From NCBI RefSeq assembly GCF_036057275.1, contig NZ_CP107945.1, positions 6,696,001 through 6,760,000 on the forward strand: DNA of 64,000 nucleotides. The letters are read 5' to 3'. The position numbers were made by a program, and so were the translations under genes. The notes below the pieces were generated by a model. The model searched no databases, was not told the origin of the DNA, and saw only the letters and a list, made by a program, of their open reading frames with translations. Positions 32,977 to 41,296 of this stretch are shown in pieces. Numbering within the stretch: the stretch's first letter is position 1; the number at the start of each line of letters is the position of its first letter. The stretch is from Streptomyces sp. NBC_00390. GTDB lineage: Bacteria > Actinomycetota > Actinomycetes > Streptomycetales > Streptomycetaceae.

Positions 32977-33910
32977 CCCGGCTGGTCTCCCGCAGACCCC
33001 CGTCCCCGCCGTCCACTGACCGGCGGGGGCGGGAGCGCGAGACGGCCACCCCGGCCAGACACAGCGCACCCCCGGCGAGGGTCAGCAGCCCTGGCACCTC
33101 GTCCAGCGCCAGCCACGACATCAGCACCACCAGGGCGGGCACGGCGTACGTGGTCGCGCCCATCCGCCCTGCCGTCGTACGCGCCAGGGCGTACGCCCAG
33201 GTCGTGAAGGCCAGCGCGGTCGGGAAGACGCCCAGATAGACCATGTTGAGCGTCGCCGACACCGGCGCGTCGGAGGCCTGGTCGAGCAGCTGCCCGGTGA
33301 AGGGAAGGCAGGCCGCCGCACCCACCAGACAGCCGAAGGTGGTCACCTGCAGCGCACTGCCGTGCGCGAGCGCCGGCTTCTGTGCCACCACACCGGTCGC
33401 GTACGCCACCGCGGCCAGCAGGCACAGCAGCACCCCGATCGTGGAGGCGCCGCCCTCGCCCGACATCGACAGGCCCACGGTCACGGCACCCGCGAACGAG
33501 ACCGCCATTCCCGCGAGCAGCCGGGGAGGCAGGTGCTCGCCCAGCATCCGCGCGCCGAGCAGCGCGATCAGCACCGGGCCGATGTTCACCACCATCGCGG
33601 CCGTACCGGCGTCGACCTCCTGCTCGCCCCAGTTCAGGGCGACCATGTACAGGCCGAACCAGAGCAGCCCCGAGACCGCGATGCCGGGCCAGGCGGCCCG
33701 CGGCGGCAGCCCCTCGCGCCGGATCAGCAGGACGCAGCCGAGCACGACCGACGCGGCGAGCAGCCTGCCGAGGGCGAGCGCGCCGGGGGAGTAGGCCGCA
33801 CCGGCGCTGCGGATCGACACGAAGGCGGAAGCCCACAGCACGACGGTGACGCCCGCCGCGACCAGGGCAGGCCATGGGGAACGGTGGGCGGTGCCGGCGG
33901 AATTCGTCAT
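32954..33910 (-). CDS. EamA/DMT-family transporter
   Basis: A 318-residue drug/metabolite transporter with ten hydrophobic segments and two EamA repeats. The first starts at WPALVAAGVTVVLWASAFVSIR with ALGRLLAASVVL, and the second at ASTIGVLLCLLAAVAYATGVV with TTYAVPALVVLMSWLALDEV, the conserved helix-9 proline region. It probably exports an amino acid or similar solute. ATG 33910 begins MTNSAGTAHR. Its 3' end overlaps the convergent MHS transporter gene by 23 bp. The ArsR-like regulator gene just upstream (33 bp) is on the same strand, probably in the same transcript. Confidence 0.9.
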   Translation of the reverse strand: MTNSAGTAHRSPWPALVAAGVTVVLWASAFVSIRSAGAAYSPGALALGRLLAASVVLGCVLLIRREGLPPRAAWPGIAVSGLLWFGLYMVALNWGEQEVDAGTAAMVVNIGPVLIALLGARMLGEHLPPRLLAGMAVSFAGAVTVGLSMSGEGGASTIGVLLCLLAAVAYATGVVAQKPALAHGSALQVTTFGCLVGAAACLPFTGQLLDQASDAPVSATLNMVYLGVFPTALAFTTWAYALARTTAGRMGATTYAVPALVVLMSWLALDEVPGLLTLAGGALCLAGVAVSRSRPRRSVDGGDGGLRETSRVSGRPPG

Positions 33911-33942
33911 GGAGCGACCGTACGGGCCGGACGGTTCGGTGC

Positions 33943-34638
33943 TCACCGAAATATTCCGGGCGCGATGCCCAGTAGCCGCGTCAGCGCCCGCTCTCCTTCC
34001 TCGGTCACCTTCACCGCGCGCTCCGAACCGATGCGTACGCACCAGCCCGCCTCCAGCGCATGCCGGCACAGCTGCGCCCCGGCGACCCCGGCCAGATGCG
34101 GGCGGCGCTCGGTCCGGTCCAGACAACTGCGCACAAGCGGCCGCCGTCCCTTGCGCTCCAGCTCGATCCCCAGCTCCTCGAACCAGGCGGCGCCCCGGCC
34201 GGTGAGCGCGAAGCCGGTGTCCTGGCTGAGCAGTCCGCGCTCGGTCATGGCCTGGGTGATCGTGGTCCCGAGCCGCCCGGCGAGATGGTCGTAGCAGGTG
34301 CGGCCACGGGCCATGGCGGAGGCGATGCCGGCCGACTTCAGCGAGTCCGGCCGCGGCGCCGGTCCGAGGGCTGCGTGGGCGGCCAGCTCCTCCACGAGCT
34401 GGGCGACGCCGTGATCGGCGAGCCGCACATAGCGGTGCCGGCCCTGGCGCTCCTCGGCGAGCAGGCCGCCGGCCACGAGCTTGCCCAGATGTTCGCTGGC
34501 GGTCGAGGGTGCGACGCCCGCGTACCTGGCGAGCTCGCCCGCGGTCCAGGCCCGCCCGTCCAGCAGCGCGAGACAGAAGGCGGCACGGGTCTCGTCGGCG
34601 AGCAGCGCCGCGAAGGCGGCAAGGTCTTTGGGTGCCAT
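33943..34638 (-). CDS. ArsR/winged-helix transcriptional regulator
   Basis: A 231-residue regulator. The N-terminal winged helix (about residues 3-75) has LADETRAAFCLALLDGRAWTAGELARYAGVAPSTASEHLGKLVAGGLLAEERQGRHRYVRL, an ArsR-type recognition helix. The C-terminal 150 residues form a second domain with GRTCYDHLAGRLG and several cysteines and histidines (for example GAQLCRHALEAGWCVR), a layout I recall from regulators next to EamA exporters. It probably controls the downstream exporter in response to its substrate. No metal-binding CxC motif is seen in the HTH. ATG 34638 begins MAPKDLAAFAALLADE. Confidence 0.87.
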   Translation of the reverse strand: MAPKDLAAFAALLADETRAAFCLALLDGRAWTAGELARYAGVAPSTASEHLGKLVAGGLLAEERQGRHRYVRLADHGVAQLVEELAAHAALGPAPRPDSLKSAGIASAMARGRTCYDHLAGRLGTTITQAMTERGLLSQDTGFALTGRGAAWFEELGIELERKGRRPLVRSCLDRTERRPHLAGVAGAQLCRHALEAGWCVRIGSERAVKVTEEGERALTRLLGIAPGIFR

Positions 34639-34656
34639 GCTCCCAGGATCGTGGAG

Positions 34657-36012
34657 TCACTGTTCGGCGTCCGCCGAAGCTTTTTCCCGCATGCGCCACT
34701 CGTAGCGCCAGACGGCGGAGCGCCGGTGATCGTCGTCGAAGGCGGGGTCGAGCGGGCCGATCCGGGCAAGCCCTTCCACGCAGCGGGGGTCGTTCCGCTC
34801 AGCCAGCCCGTGCACGGCCTCCAGGCGGATCAGCAGTTCCTCGTCGTCGAGCAGTACCGCGAGGGCCTCCGTCGCGGCGGGCGTGCGGTCCGGGGATGCG
34901 GCGAGCGCCGTAGCGGCGGCCCCTCGCACTCCGGCGTGCGGATCCCGGACCAGGGCGAGCAGCGCCGCGGAGACCTCGGGGGTGAGGTCGTGCCACGTGC
35001 CGAGTGCCGTGGCCACGCTGCCGCGGACCTCGGGGGAGGGGTCCCGCACGAGGCCGAGCAGCGCGGTCCTGCCCGTCGGCGTGAGGGGCGAGTCGTACGT
35101 GCCGAGGAGGTAGGGCACTTCGCTGCGCACGCGGGGGTCCGGATGGCCGAGGTACCCGAGCCCGACGGACTCCATGCCCGGGTGCTCGTATCCGCCGAAG
35201 ACGTCGAGGACCTTCGCGAGGACGTCGACGTCCGTCTCCTCGGCCGCCCACGCCGCAAAGAGCTCGCTCTCCTCCTTGTCGTACGAGTGCCTGTCGCTGG
35301 CCCCCGCGAGCGATCGGATCCGCAGGAAATCGAGCACGAAACGGCGATGGGCCGGGTCGGGATGGTGTCGGAAGGCCGTCACGGCGAGCCAGGTCTCCTT
35401 GCTGCGCCGCTGGCTGAGAATCCACTTGGCCGACGACCAGTCCACATGGTCCTCATCGGGGTACTTCAGACCGCGGGCGACGAGCTCCTCGACGGGCGGC
35501 AGGACGCGGAAGGCCCACTCCAGTGAGGTCAGGAGGGCGCCGTGCCCGGCCCGCACGGTGAGTCCGCCGAGCGTGACCTGTTCGACGTGGTGGTACTCGT
35601 CGTCCTGGACCCGGACCGTTTCGGCGGGGCCCGTCGCCCCGGTACGGCGTCGCAGCTCCTCGGCTGCACCCGTCTCGTACCAGGTCCTGGCCAGGGTGAG
35701 GAGCCGTTCCCGGGCGGCCTCCGGCAGCCGTAGCCGGGGTTCACGCCCCAGTACGGTCGAGAAGATCGCCGGAGAACCGAGATCGACTGCCCGCAGCAAC
35801 GGCGTGGTCCCGTCCGGCAGCGGCCTGTCGGGGTCCGCGCCGCCGTCCATCAGAGCTTCGGCGACCGGGTCGTCGTACGCAGCAACAGCGGTGCACAGCA
35901 CCGGGAGACCGTCCGCGTCGAGCGCGTCCGGATCGGCGCCCTCTTCGAGCAGGGCCCGTACCGCATCGGCGTCCCCGCGCCGCACCGCCGCTATGAGCTC
36001 TGCGTCTCCCAC
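34657..36012 (-). CDS. Ankyrin/HEAT-repeat protein
   Basis: A 451-residue predicted cytoplasmic repeat protein. Residues about 1-95 are ankyrin-like (DAELIAAVRRGDADAVRALLEEGADPDALDADG, DPVAEALMDGGADPDRPLPDGTTPL). From about 245 onward HEAT-like repeats appear, each with D-P-x-x-x-V-R (for example RDPSPEVRGSVATALGTWHD, RDPHAGVRGAAATALAASPD). Such proteins act as protein-protein scaffolds; no partner is evident. GTG 36012 is chosen because it opens straight into the first ankyrin unit and lies inside the end of the TetR gene (22-bp overlap), so the two are translationally coupled. Confidence 0.82.
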   Translation of the reverse strand: MGDAELIAAVRRGDADAVRALLEEGADPDALDADGLPVLCTAVAAYDDPVAEALMDGGADPDRPLPDGTTPLLRAVDLGSPAIFSTVLGREPRLRLPEAARERLLTLARTWYETGAAEELRRRTGATGPAETVRVQDDEYHHVEQVTLGGLTVRAGHGALLTSLEWAFRVLPPVEELVARGLKYPDEDHVDWSSAKWILSQRRSKETWLAVTAFRHHPDPAHRRFVLDFLRIRSLAGASDRHSYDKEESELFAAWAAEETDVDVLAKVLDVFGGYEHPGMESVGLGYLGHPDPRVRSEVPYLLGTYDSPLTPTGRTALLGLVRDPSPEVRGSVATALGTWHDLTPEVSAALLALVRDPHAGVRGAAATALAASPDRTPAATEALAVLLDDEELLIRLEAVHGLAERNDPRCVEGLARIGPLDPAFDDDHRRSAVWRYEWRMREKASADAEQ

Positions 36013-36665
36013 TTCCCCCGTACCCCCGTCTCGTACTGCATCGTCAACCCGTCGAGCAGCGCGCGCAGCCCCGTCTCGAACGCCCCCTCGTCGACCTGCT
36101 CCTGATGGTCTGCCAGCAGGTGGGCCTGGCCCAGGTGAGGATAGTCGGCCGGGTCGTACGCCGCCGCGTCGTCGACGAAGCCGCGGGCGAAGGAGCCGAG
36201 TGCCGAGCCGGTGATGAAGTACCGCATCAGCGCACCGATGTACGTGGCCTGGGCTGGCGGCCAGCCCGCCCTGACCATCGCGCCGAAGACCGCGTCGGCC
36301 ACCCGCAGACCCGCCGGGCGGCGGCCGGGGCCCTGGGCGAGGACGGGGACGATGTGCGGGTGGTCGGCCAGGGCGGCCCGGTAGGAGGCGGCCCAGTCGT
36401 GCAGTGCGGTGCGCCAGTCGCGGCCGTCGTGCTCGTCGAACATCGACAGATCGATCTGGGCGCTGACCGCGTCCGCGACGGCGTCGAGGATTTCGTCCTT
36501 GTTGCGGAAGTGGTTGTAGAGGGACGGCCCGCTGACGCCGAGCTCCGCGGCGAGCCGGCGGGTGGAGACCGCGTCCAGGCCTTCCGCGTCCACGAGTGCG
36601 CTCGCCGCGTCGACGATGCGATCTCGGCTGAGCAGGGGCTTGCGCGGTCGGGCCATGCGGCACAT
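35991..36665 (-). CDS. TetR-family regulator
   Basis: A 224-residue TetR protein. The DNA-binding domain is at about residues 8-60 (LSRDRIVDAASALVDAEGLDAVSTRRLAAELGVSGPSLYNHFRNKDEIL). The rest is an all-helical ligand domain of the TetR_C type with FITGSALGSFARGF. The start is ATG 36665 (AGG upstream) or ATG 36656. It is divergent from an acyl-CoA dehydrogenase gene across 56 bp that contain the AAACTA...TAGTTA palindrome at 36685-36703. The near-identical palindrome before the aldehyde dehydrogenase gene (28890) makes this protein the best candidate regulator of both. Confidence 0.88.
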   Translation of the reverse strand: MCRMARPRKPLLSRDRIVDAASALVDAEGLDAVSTRRLAAELGVSGPSLYNHFRNKDEILDAVADAVSAQIDLSMFDEHDGRDWRTALHDWAASYRAALADHPHIVPVLAQGPGRRPAGLRVADAVFGAMVRAGWPPAQATYIGALMRYFITGSALGSFARGFVDDAAAYDPADYPHLGQAHLLADHQEQVDEGAFETGLRALLDGLTMQYETGVRGKWETQSS

Positions 36666-36684
36666 AGTAGGGCCTGCCGGAGAG

Positions 36685-36703
36685 AAACTAGCGGTGGTAG
36701 TTA
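36685..36703. promoter_or_regulatory. Operator in the TetR/acyl-CoA dehydrogenase divergent region
   Basis: AAACTA-GCGGTGG-TAGTTA, an inverted repeat placed 20 bp from the regulator start and 19 bp from the dehydrogenase start. It is nearly the same as the element at 28890-28908. Confidence 0.7.
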
Positions 36704-36721
36704 AAAGTGGGAGAGGGTCGT

Positions 36722-37873
36722 ATGAACCTGGAGCTCAGTGAGGAGCAGACGGCTGTCCGCCGGCTGGCCCGGGACTTCGTCGACCGTGAGATCGCCCCGC
36801 ATGCCGCCGAGTGGGACCGTGCCGAGAGCGTCGACCGCTCGATCGTGAAGAAGCTCGGCGCCCTCGGGTTCCTCGGACTCACCATCGACGAGGAGTACGG
36901 CGGCTCGGGCGGCGACCACCTCGCGTACTGCCTGGTCACCGAGGAACTCGGCCGAGGTGACTCCTCGGTCCGCGGCATCGTCTCCGTGTCGCTGGGACTG
37001 GTGGCCAAGACCATCGCCGCCCACGGCAGCGAGGAGCACAAGCGCCACTGGCTGCCCCGGCTCACCTCCGGCGAGGCGCTCGGCTGCTTCGGGCTCACCG
37101 AGCCGGGTACCGGCTCCGACGCCGGAAACCTGAGCACCAGGGCCGTGCGCGACGGCGACGGATTCGTCGTCAACGGCTCCAAGATGTTCATCACCAACGG
37201 CACCTGGGCCGATGTGGTGCTCCTCCTCGCGCGGACCAACGACACCCCCGGTCACAAGGGCATCTCCGCCTTCCTGGTGCCCACGAGCGCCCCCGGACTC
37301 ACTCGCCGCACCATTCACGGCAAGCTGGGCCTGCGCGGCCAGGCCACCGCCGAACTGGTCCTCGAGGACGTCCGTGTCCCGGCGTCCGCGATGCTGGGAC
37401 CCGAGGGCAAGGGTTTCTCGATCGCCATGTCCGCCCTCGCCAAGGGCCGGATGTCGGTGGCGGCCGGCTGCGTCGGCATCGCCCAGGCGGCCCTGGACGC
37501 GGCCGTCGGCTATGCGGGCGAGCGGGAGCAGTTCGGCAGGTCCATCGCCCACTACCAGCTCGTCCAGGAGCTGCTCAGCGACATCGCGGTGGACGTGGAC
37601 GCGGCCCGGCTGCTCACCTGGCGGGTCGCCGATCTGATCGACCGCGGCGAGGACTTCGCCACCGCTGCCTCCCAGGCGAAGCTGTTCGCCTCCGAGGCGG
37701 CCGTGCGCTGCGCCGGCAACGCCCTGCAGGTCTTCGGCGGCTACGGCTACACGGACGAGTTCCCGGTGGGCAAGCTGCTGCGCGATGCCCGGGTGATGAC
37801 GCTGTACGAGGGCACCAGCCAGATCCAGAAGCTGATCATCGGCCGGGCCCTTACCGGGGTGTCCGCGTTCTGA
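36722..37873 (+). CDS. Acyl-CoA dehydrogenase
   Basis: A 383-residue FAD-dependent acyl-CoA dehydrogenase. CFGLTEPGTGSDAGNLSTRA contacts FAD and substrate, FITNGTWADVVLLLAR is the middle domain, REQFGRSIAHYQLVQELLSDIAVDV and QVFGGYGYTDEFPVGKLLRDARVMTLYEGTSQIQ close the fold. The E of YEGTSQ is the usual catalytic base. Length and motifs fit the short/branched-chain group. ATG 36722 has GGAGAGGG upstream. It is probably repressed by the divergent TetR protein and released by an acyl-CoA or related ligand. Confidence 0.93.
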   Translation: MNLELSEEQTAVRRLARDFVDREIAPHAAEWDRAESVDRSIVKKLGALGFLGLTIDEEYGGSGGDHLAYCLVTEELGRGDSSVRGIVSVSLGLVAKTIAAHGSEEHKRHWLPRLTSGEALGCFGLTEPGTGSDAGNLSTRAVRDGDGFVVNGSKMFITNGTWADVVLLLARTNDTPGHKGISAFLVPTSAPGLTRRTIHGKLGLRGQATAELVLEDVRVPASAMLGPEGKGFSIAMSALAKGRMSVAAGCVGIAQAALDAAVGYAGEREQFGRSIAHYQLVQELLSDIAVDVDAARLLTWRVADLIDRGEDFATAASQAKLFASEAAVRCAGNALQVFGGYGYTDEFPVGKLLRDARVMTLYEGTSQIQKLIIGRALTGVSAF

Positions 37874-37946
37874 GCCCCCGGTTTGAGTACCTCGGTGAGT
37901 ACGAGCGCCCATCCCGGCGGTCGCCGTATCCCGCGAGGCTGTGCTC

Positions 37947-38234
37947 ATGAGTGAGACACCGGTCAAGCAGCAGAACACAGCGGCGTACTACGGCCAGGCC
38001 GTCGCCTCCTTCGCGCTCGCGCTCGGAGCCGTCGCCCTCGGGATCTTCAACCTGGAGGCCGACGCATGGGTGCGTGCCTTCCTCGGTATTGCCGTCCTCT
38101 ATCTCACGACCTCGGCCTTCACCCTCGCCAAGGTGGTCAGGGACCGGCAGGAGGCCGGGCAGATCGTCAGTCGCGTCGACCAGGCGCGGCTGGAGAAGCT
38201 GCTCGCCGAGCACGACCCGTTCCAGAAGCTGTAG
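37947..38234 (+). CDS. YiaA/YiaB-family two-helix membrane protein
   Basis: A 95-residue membrane protein with two hydrophobic helices (about residues 15-36 and 43-62: YYGQAVASFALALGAVALGIF and WVRAFLGIAVLYLTTSAFTLA) and a charged cytoplasmic C-terminus (KVVRDRQEAGQIVSRVDQARLEKLL). This is the YiaA/B two-helix domain. Its function is unknown. ATG 37947 is preferred to GTG 37941. It stands alone downstream of the acyl-CoA dehydrogenase gene and just upstream of a TetR gene. Confidence 0.82.
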   Translation: MSETPVKQQNTAAYYGQAVASFALALGAVALGIFNLEADAWVRAFLGIAVLYLTTSAFTLAKVVRDRQEAGQIVSRVDQARLEKLLAEHDPFQKL

Positions 38235-38240
38235 GAAGAT

Positions 38241-38255
38241 CTAAGCGCTCGCTCA
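38241..38255. promoter_or_regulatory. TetR-type operator, copy 1
   Basis: CTAAGCGCTCGCTCA, with inverted half sites TnAGC-N4-GCTnA. It lies 44 bp before the TetR start at 38299. The second copy, differing by one base, is at 39415 before the MaoC gene. Confidence 0.7.
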
Positions 38256-38298
38256 CCCTCGGGGTATGGTGTTCGTCCTGCCACGGAAGGGGCGAGCG

Positions 38299-38925
38299 AT
38301 GAGTGCGGCGGACCTGACGCCCGACGAGGAAAAGCCATGGGACGAGGTCACCCCTGACGCTGCCCGAAAACTGCTCGTCGCCGCCGTCGAGGCGTTCGCC
38401 GAGCGCGGCTACCACGCGACCACGACCCGGGACATCGCCGGCCGCGCCGGAATGAGCCCCGCCGCGCTCTACATCCACTACAAGACCAAGGAAGAACTGC
38501 TCCACCGCATCAGCCGGATCGGGCACGACAAGGCCCTGGAGATTCTCGAGGCCGCGTACGAGGGCGAGGGCACACCGACCGAGCGTCTCGCCGACGCCGT
38601 GCGCTCCTTCGTCCGCTGGCACGCGGGGCGGCACACGACCGCGCGGGTGGTCCAGTACGAACTCGACGCGCTCGGTGAGGCCCACCGCACCGAGATCATG
38701 GAGCTGCGCCGGCAGAGCGACGCCGTGGTGCGCCGCATCCTGAACGAGGGCGTCGAGGCAGGGGAGTTCGACGTGCCCGACGTCCCCGGCACCACCGTCG
38801 CCGTGCTCTCGCTCTGCATCGACGTGGCGCGCTGGTTCAACGTCGCCGGCCGCCGCACGCCCGACGAGGTCGGCGCGCTCTACGCCGACCTCGTCCTGCG
38901 CATGGTGAGCGCTCAGAAGAAGTAG
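38299..38925 (+). CDS. TetR-family regulator (of the adjacent MaoC gene)
   Basis: A 208-residue TetR protein. The helix-turn-helix spans about residues 20-70 (KLLVAAVEAFAERGYHATTTRDIAGRAGMSPAALYIHYKTKEELL). The helical ligand domain follows with RTEIMELRRQSDAVVRRILNEG and a conserved DVARWFNVAGRRTPDEV end, resembling KstR/FadR-like regulators of acyl-CoA metabolism. ATG 38299 has GGAAGGGGCG upstream. It converges on the MaoC gene with a 13-bp overlap of the 3' ends, and both genes have the same 15-bp operator at their outer, promoter ends, so it probably represses itself and MaoC. Confidence 0.9.
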   Translation: MSAADLTPDEEKPWDEVTPDAARKLLVAAVEAFAERGYHATTTRDIAGRAGMSPAALYIHYKTKEELLHRISRIGHDKALEILEAAYEGEGTPTERLADAVRSFVRWHAGRHTTARVVQYELDALGEAHRTEIMELRRQSDAVVRRILNEGVEAGEFDVPDVPGTTVAVLSLCIDVARWFNVAGRRTPDEVGALYADLVLRMVSAQKK

Positions 38926-39374
38926 CGCGACACCGACTCCGCGACACACACCGGCTTGTCGCCGCCCTCGCGCTCGACCGTGACGAGGGCGGTCACCTGC
39001 ACGCCGCCGCCCGCGTCCTCGACGCTCTGCAGCACCGCGGTGGCGCGCAGCCGTGAGCCCACGGGTACGGGGGCGGGGAAGCGCACCTTGTTGGCGCCGT
39101 AGTTGATGCCCATCTTCATGCCCTCGACCCGCAGCACCTGCGGCACCAGGGCCGGCAGCAGCGACAGCGTCAGATAGCCATGGGCGATCGTCGTGCCGAA
39201 GGGGCCGCTCGCCGCCCGCTCCGGATCGACATGGATCCACTGGTGGTCCCCGGTGGCGTCGGCGAACAGATCGATCCGCTTCTGGTCGACCTCCAGCCAG
39301 TCGCTGTACCCCAGCTGCTCGCCGACCCCGGCCCGCAGCTCGTCGGCGGAGGTGAAGATCCTCGGCTCTGCCAT
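38913..39374 (-). CDS. MaoC-family (R)-specific dehydratase
   Basis: A 153-residue hot-dog-fold dehydratase. The hydratase motif FADATGDHQWIHVDPERAASGPFGTTIAHGYLTLSLLP carries the catalytic Asp and His (D38/H43 region) of (R)-enoyl-CoA hydratases. INYGANKVRFPAPVPVGSRLRA is the usual second half. Length is the norm for single-domain MaoC proteins. ATG 39374 begins MAEPRIFTSADELRAGVG. It probably acts on enoyl-CoA or hydroxyacyl-CoA. Convergent with the TetR gene and sharing its operator, it is likely the main target of that regulator. Confidence 0.92.
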   Translation of the reverse strand: MAEPRIFTSADELRAGVGEQLGYSDWLEVDQKRIDLFADATGDHQWIHVDPERAASGPFGTTIAHGYLTLSLLPALVPQVLRVEGMKMGINYGANKVRFPAPVPVGSRLRATAVLQSVEDAGGGVQVTALVTVEREGGDKPVCVAESVSRYFF

Positions 39375-39414
39375 GTCCCTGGTCCCTGCCTCTCAAGCGT
39401 TTCGACGCTCCTGT

Positions 39415-39429
39415 CTAAGCGCTTGCTCA
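39415..39429. promoter_or_regulatory. TetR-type operator, copy 2
   Basis: CTAAGCGCTTGCTCA, identical to the copy at 38241 in 14 of 15 bases and in the same plus-strand orientation. It lies 40 bp before the MaoC start (minus strand) and 55 bp before the soxR start. Confidence 0.7.
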
Positions 39430-39483
39430 GCATGGTTCGACGGGCGCCCTCCTGTCAACGGACCACCCAGTAGGCTTCGAGGA

Positions 39484-39963
39484 GTGCCACAGATTCCCGA
39501 GAAGATCCACGAGCTCACGGTCGGGCAGCTCTCCGCGCGCAGCGGCGCCGCCGTGTCGGCCCTGCACTTCTACGAGTCCAAGGGCCTCATCAGCAGCCGC
39601 AGGACCAGCGGCAACCAGCGCCGCTACGGCAGGGACGCGCTGCGCCGTGTCGCCTTCGTACGCGCCGCCCAGCGGGTCGGCATCCCGCTTGCCACGATCC
39701 GCGACGCCCTCGCAGAACTGCCCGAGGAGCGTACGCCCGACCGCCAGGACTGGGCGCGGCTCTCCGAGGCGTGGCGGAGCGAACTCGACGAGCGGATCAG
39801 GCAGCTCGGCCGGCTCCGTGACCATCTGACCGACTGCATCGGGTGCGGCTGTCTCTCGCTGGAGACCTGCGTCCTGTCCAACCCGGACGACATCTTCGGT
39901 GAACGCCTGACGGGTTCGCGGCTGCTGCCGGAGCGCGGGCGGGCCGGGAAACGCGAATCCTGA
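39484..39963 (+). CDS. soxR: Redox-sensitive regulator SoxR
   Basis: A 159-residue MerR-family activator. The winged-helix start is ELTVGQLSARSGAAVSALHFYESKGLISSRRTSGNQRRYGRDALRR, a long dimerisation helix follows, and the 2Fe-2S site CIGCGCLSLETC matches C-x2-C-x-C-x5-C, the defining SoxR signature. In streptomycetes SoxR responds to redox-active metabolites such as actinorhodin. Start GTG 39484 is 7 bases after TAGGCT (39471-39476) and has no proper Shine-Dalgarno spacing, so the mRNA is probably leaderless. A 14-bp-stem hairpin separates it from the convergent RNA ligase gene. Confidence 0.93.
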   Translation: MPQIPEKIHELTVGQLSARSGAAVSALHFYESKGLISSRRTSGNQRRYGRDALRRVAFVRAAQRVGIPLATIRDALAELPEERTPDRQDWARLSEAWRSELDERIRQLGRLRDHLTDCIGCGCLSLETCVLSNPDDIFGERLTGSRLLPERGRAGKRES

Positions 39964-39978
39964 GGCGCACGCGGGCAC

Positions 39979-40017
39979 GCCGGTGGGCCCGGTCCGCGCG
40001 GAGCCGGGCCCACCGGC
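39979..40017. terminator. Bidirectional terminator between soxR and the RNA ligase gene
   Basis: Perfect 14-bp arms GCCGGTGGGCCCGG and CCGGGCCCACCGGC around an 11-base GC-rich loop. It lies 15 bp after the soxR stop and 10 bp before the stop of the convergent gene. Confidence 0.85.
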
Positions 40018-40027
40018 GGCCTACGGA

Positions 40028-41101
40028 TCACTCGTACTCCGTACCGCCCTTGCGGGTCAGATACGCCGGGCTGACCGTCTTGGCGATCGCCCGGCCGCCG
40101 ACGACCGGGCTGTAGCGCTCCACGGCCGGGCGGATCACCACACCCTCGCGGAGATGCAGCTCGCGGCCGGACACGGTCTCGCGGCCACTCGCGAGCTCGA
40201 GCACCTTGCCGATGTCGTACGGGCCCTCGTACAGCCGTGGCACCAGCGGGAGTTCACCCCCGAGGACCTCGGCCGCGTCCAGCCACCGGACCTGGCCGTC
40301 GATCTCGGCCGACACGTCGAACACGGCGTAGCCCAGGCTGTCCTCGGCACGTGCGTTCGCCCCGTACGCCAGGTCCTGGACGCCCGCGCCGTACACCTCC
40401 CCGAAGACGCCGACCCGGCTCGCCCCCAGCTTCTCGGCGAGCCGCGCCGCGACCGCCGGTACGTCCGCGCCCAGCACCGCGCGCCAGTACAGGTTGCGCG
40501 GGTCCTCTTGCAGGGCGAGCCCCTTGGCGCCGAATCCCTTCGACGAGACCTGCACCGAGCCGCCGTCGGCGACGCTGTAGGTCATCAGGCAGGCCGTGCC
40601 GTGCAGCTTCTCGGTGAGCACCACCGGCTCGCCCGGCTCGAAGATCGCCGGGTAGCGCTGGATGTTCTCGATGTCGACCCACGGCAGCAGATCGGGCGCA
40701 CGCTCCACGTCCCCGGACATGGTGGGCGGGATGGGCGGCGACCATTTGGTGATCGACAGCCGCTCCGCGAAGTCCTCACCGTCGGCCGCAGCCCGCGCCA
40801 GGTCGACGTCCGCGAGCGCCCGCGGCCGGCACACGATGCCCTGCGACAGCTCACCCCGCAGCCGCACCGCCTTGACGCGGTCGGAGGCCTTGCCGGCGAG
40901 TCGTCCCGTCAGTCCCAGCTCCTCGACCAACTCCGCGGGAAGCACGGCCTGTTCCGGGATGTAGACGGCGAAGTCACCACTGCGGTAGGCGCCCTTGGCG
41001 ACCACGGCTCGGTACAGACCGACCTGGGCCAGCTCGAGCGCATCGGCGTTGGGGTGCTCATGGACGGTCAGCGGTTCGGCGGTGACGCGCAGCGTCGACA
41101 T
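40028..41101 (-). CDS. RNA ligase, DRB0094/Rnl5-like
   Basis: A 357-residue ATP-dependent RNA ligase resembling Deinococcus Rnl. The N-terminal domain (about 1-120) is OB-like with VHEHPNADALELAQVG and SGDFAVYIPEQAVLP. The nucleotidyltransferase domain has motif I EKLHGTAC with K165 as the adenylated lysine, GVFGEVYGAGVQDLAYG as motif III, YAVFDV as motif IIIa, EGVVIRP as motif IV and AIAKTVS as motif V. The family seals nicks with a 3'-OH RNA end. The biological substrate in Streptomyces is not known to me. ATG 41101 begins MSTLRVTAEPL. No tRNA-repair or toxin partner is adjacent. Confidence 0.88.
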   Translation of the reverse strand: MSTLRVTAEPLTVHEHPNADALELAQVGLYRAVVAKGAYRSGDFAVYIPEQAVLPAELVEELGLTGRLAGKASDRVKAVRLRGELSQGIVCRPRALADVDLARAAADGEDFAERLSITKWSPPIPPTMSGDVERAPDLLPWVDIENIQRYPAIFEPGEPVVLTEKLHGTACLMTYSVADGGSVQVSSKGFGAKGLALQEDPRNLYWRAVLGADVPAVAARLAEKLGASRVGVFGEVYGAGVQDLAYGANARAEDSLGYAVFDVSAEIDGQVRWLDAAEVLGGELPLVPRLYEGPYDIGKVLELASGRETVSGRELHLREGVVIRPAVERYSPVVGGRAIAKTVSPAYLTRKGGTEYE

Positions 41102-41296
41102 GTCAGGCTCCTCGGTCGTGTTGCATCACGGCCAACTGTCGCGCGCCGAATCCCTTGGAGCCATCGAATTTGTCTCTGGTGACGTCCGCCCGCTTCGGGC
41201 CGAAACCACACGCCACTTCGGCCGGACGGCGCCACCCGCCGCCGGCCGCTCGCCACCGGAACGGTCCCGGGCCCCCGGCCCCCGGGACCGTACGCC

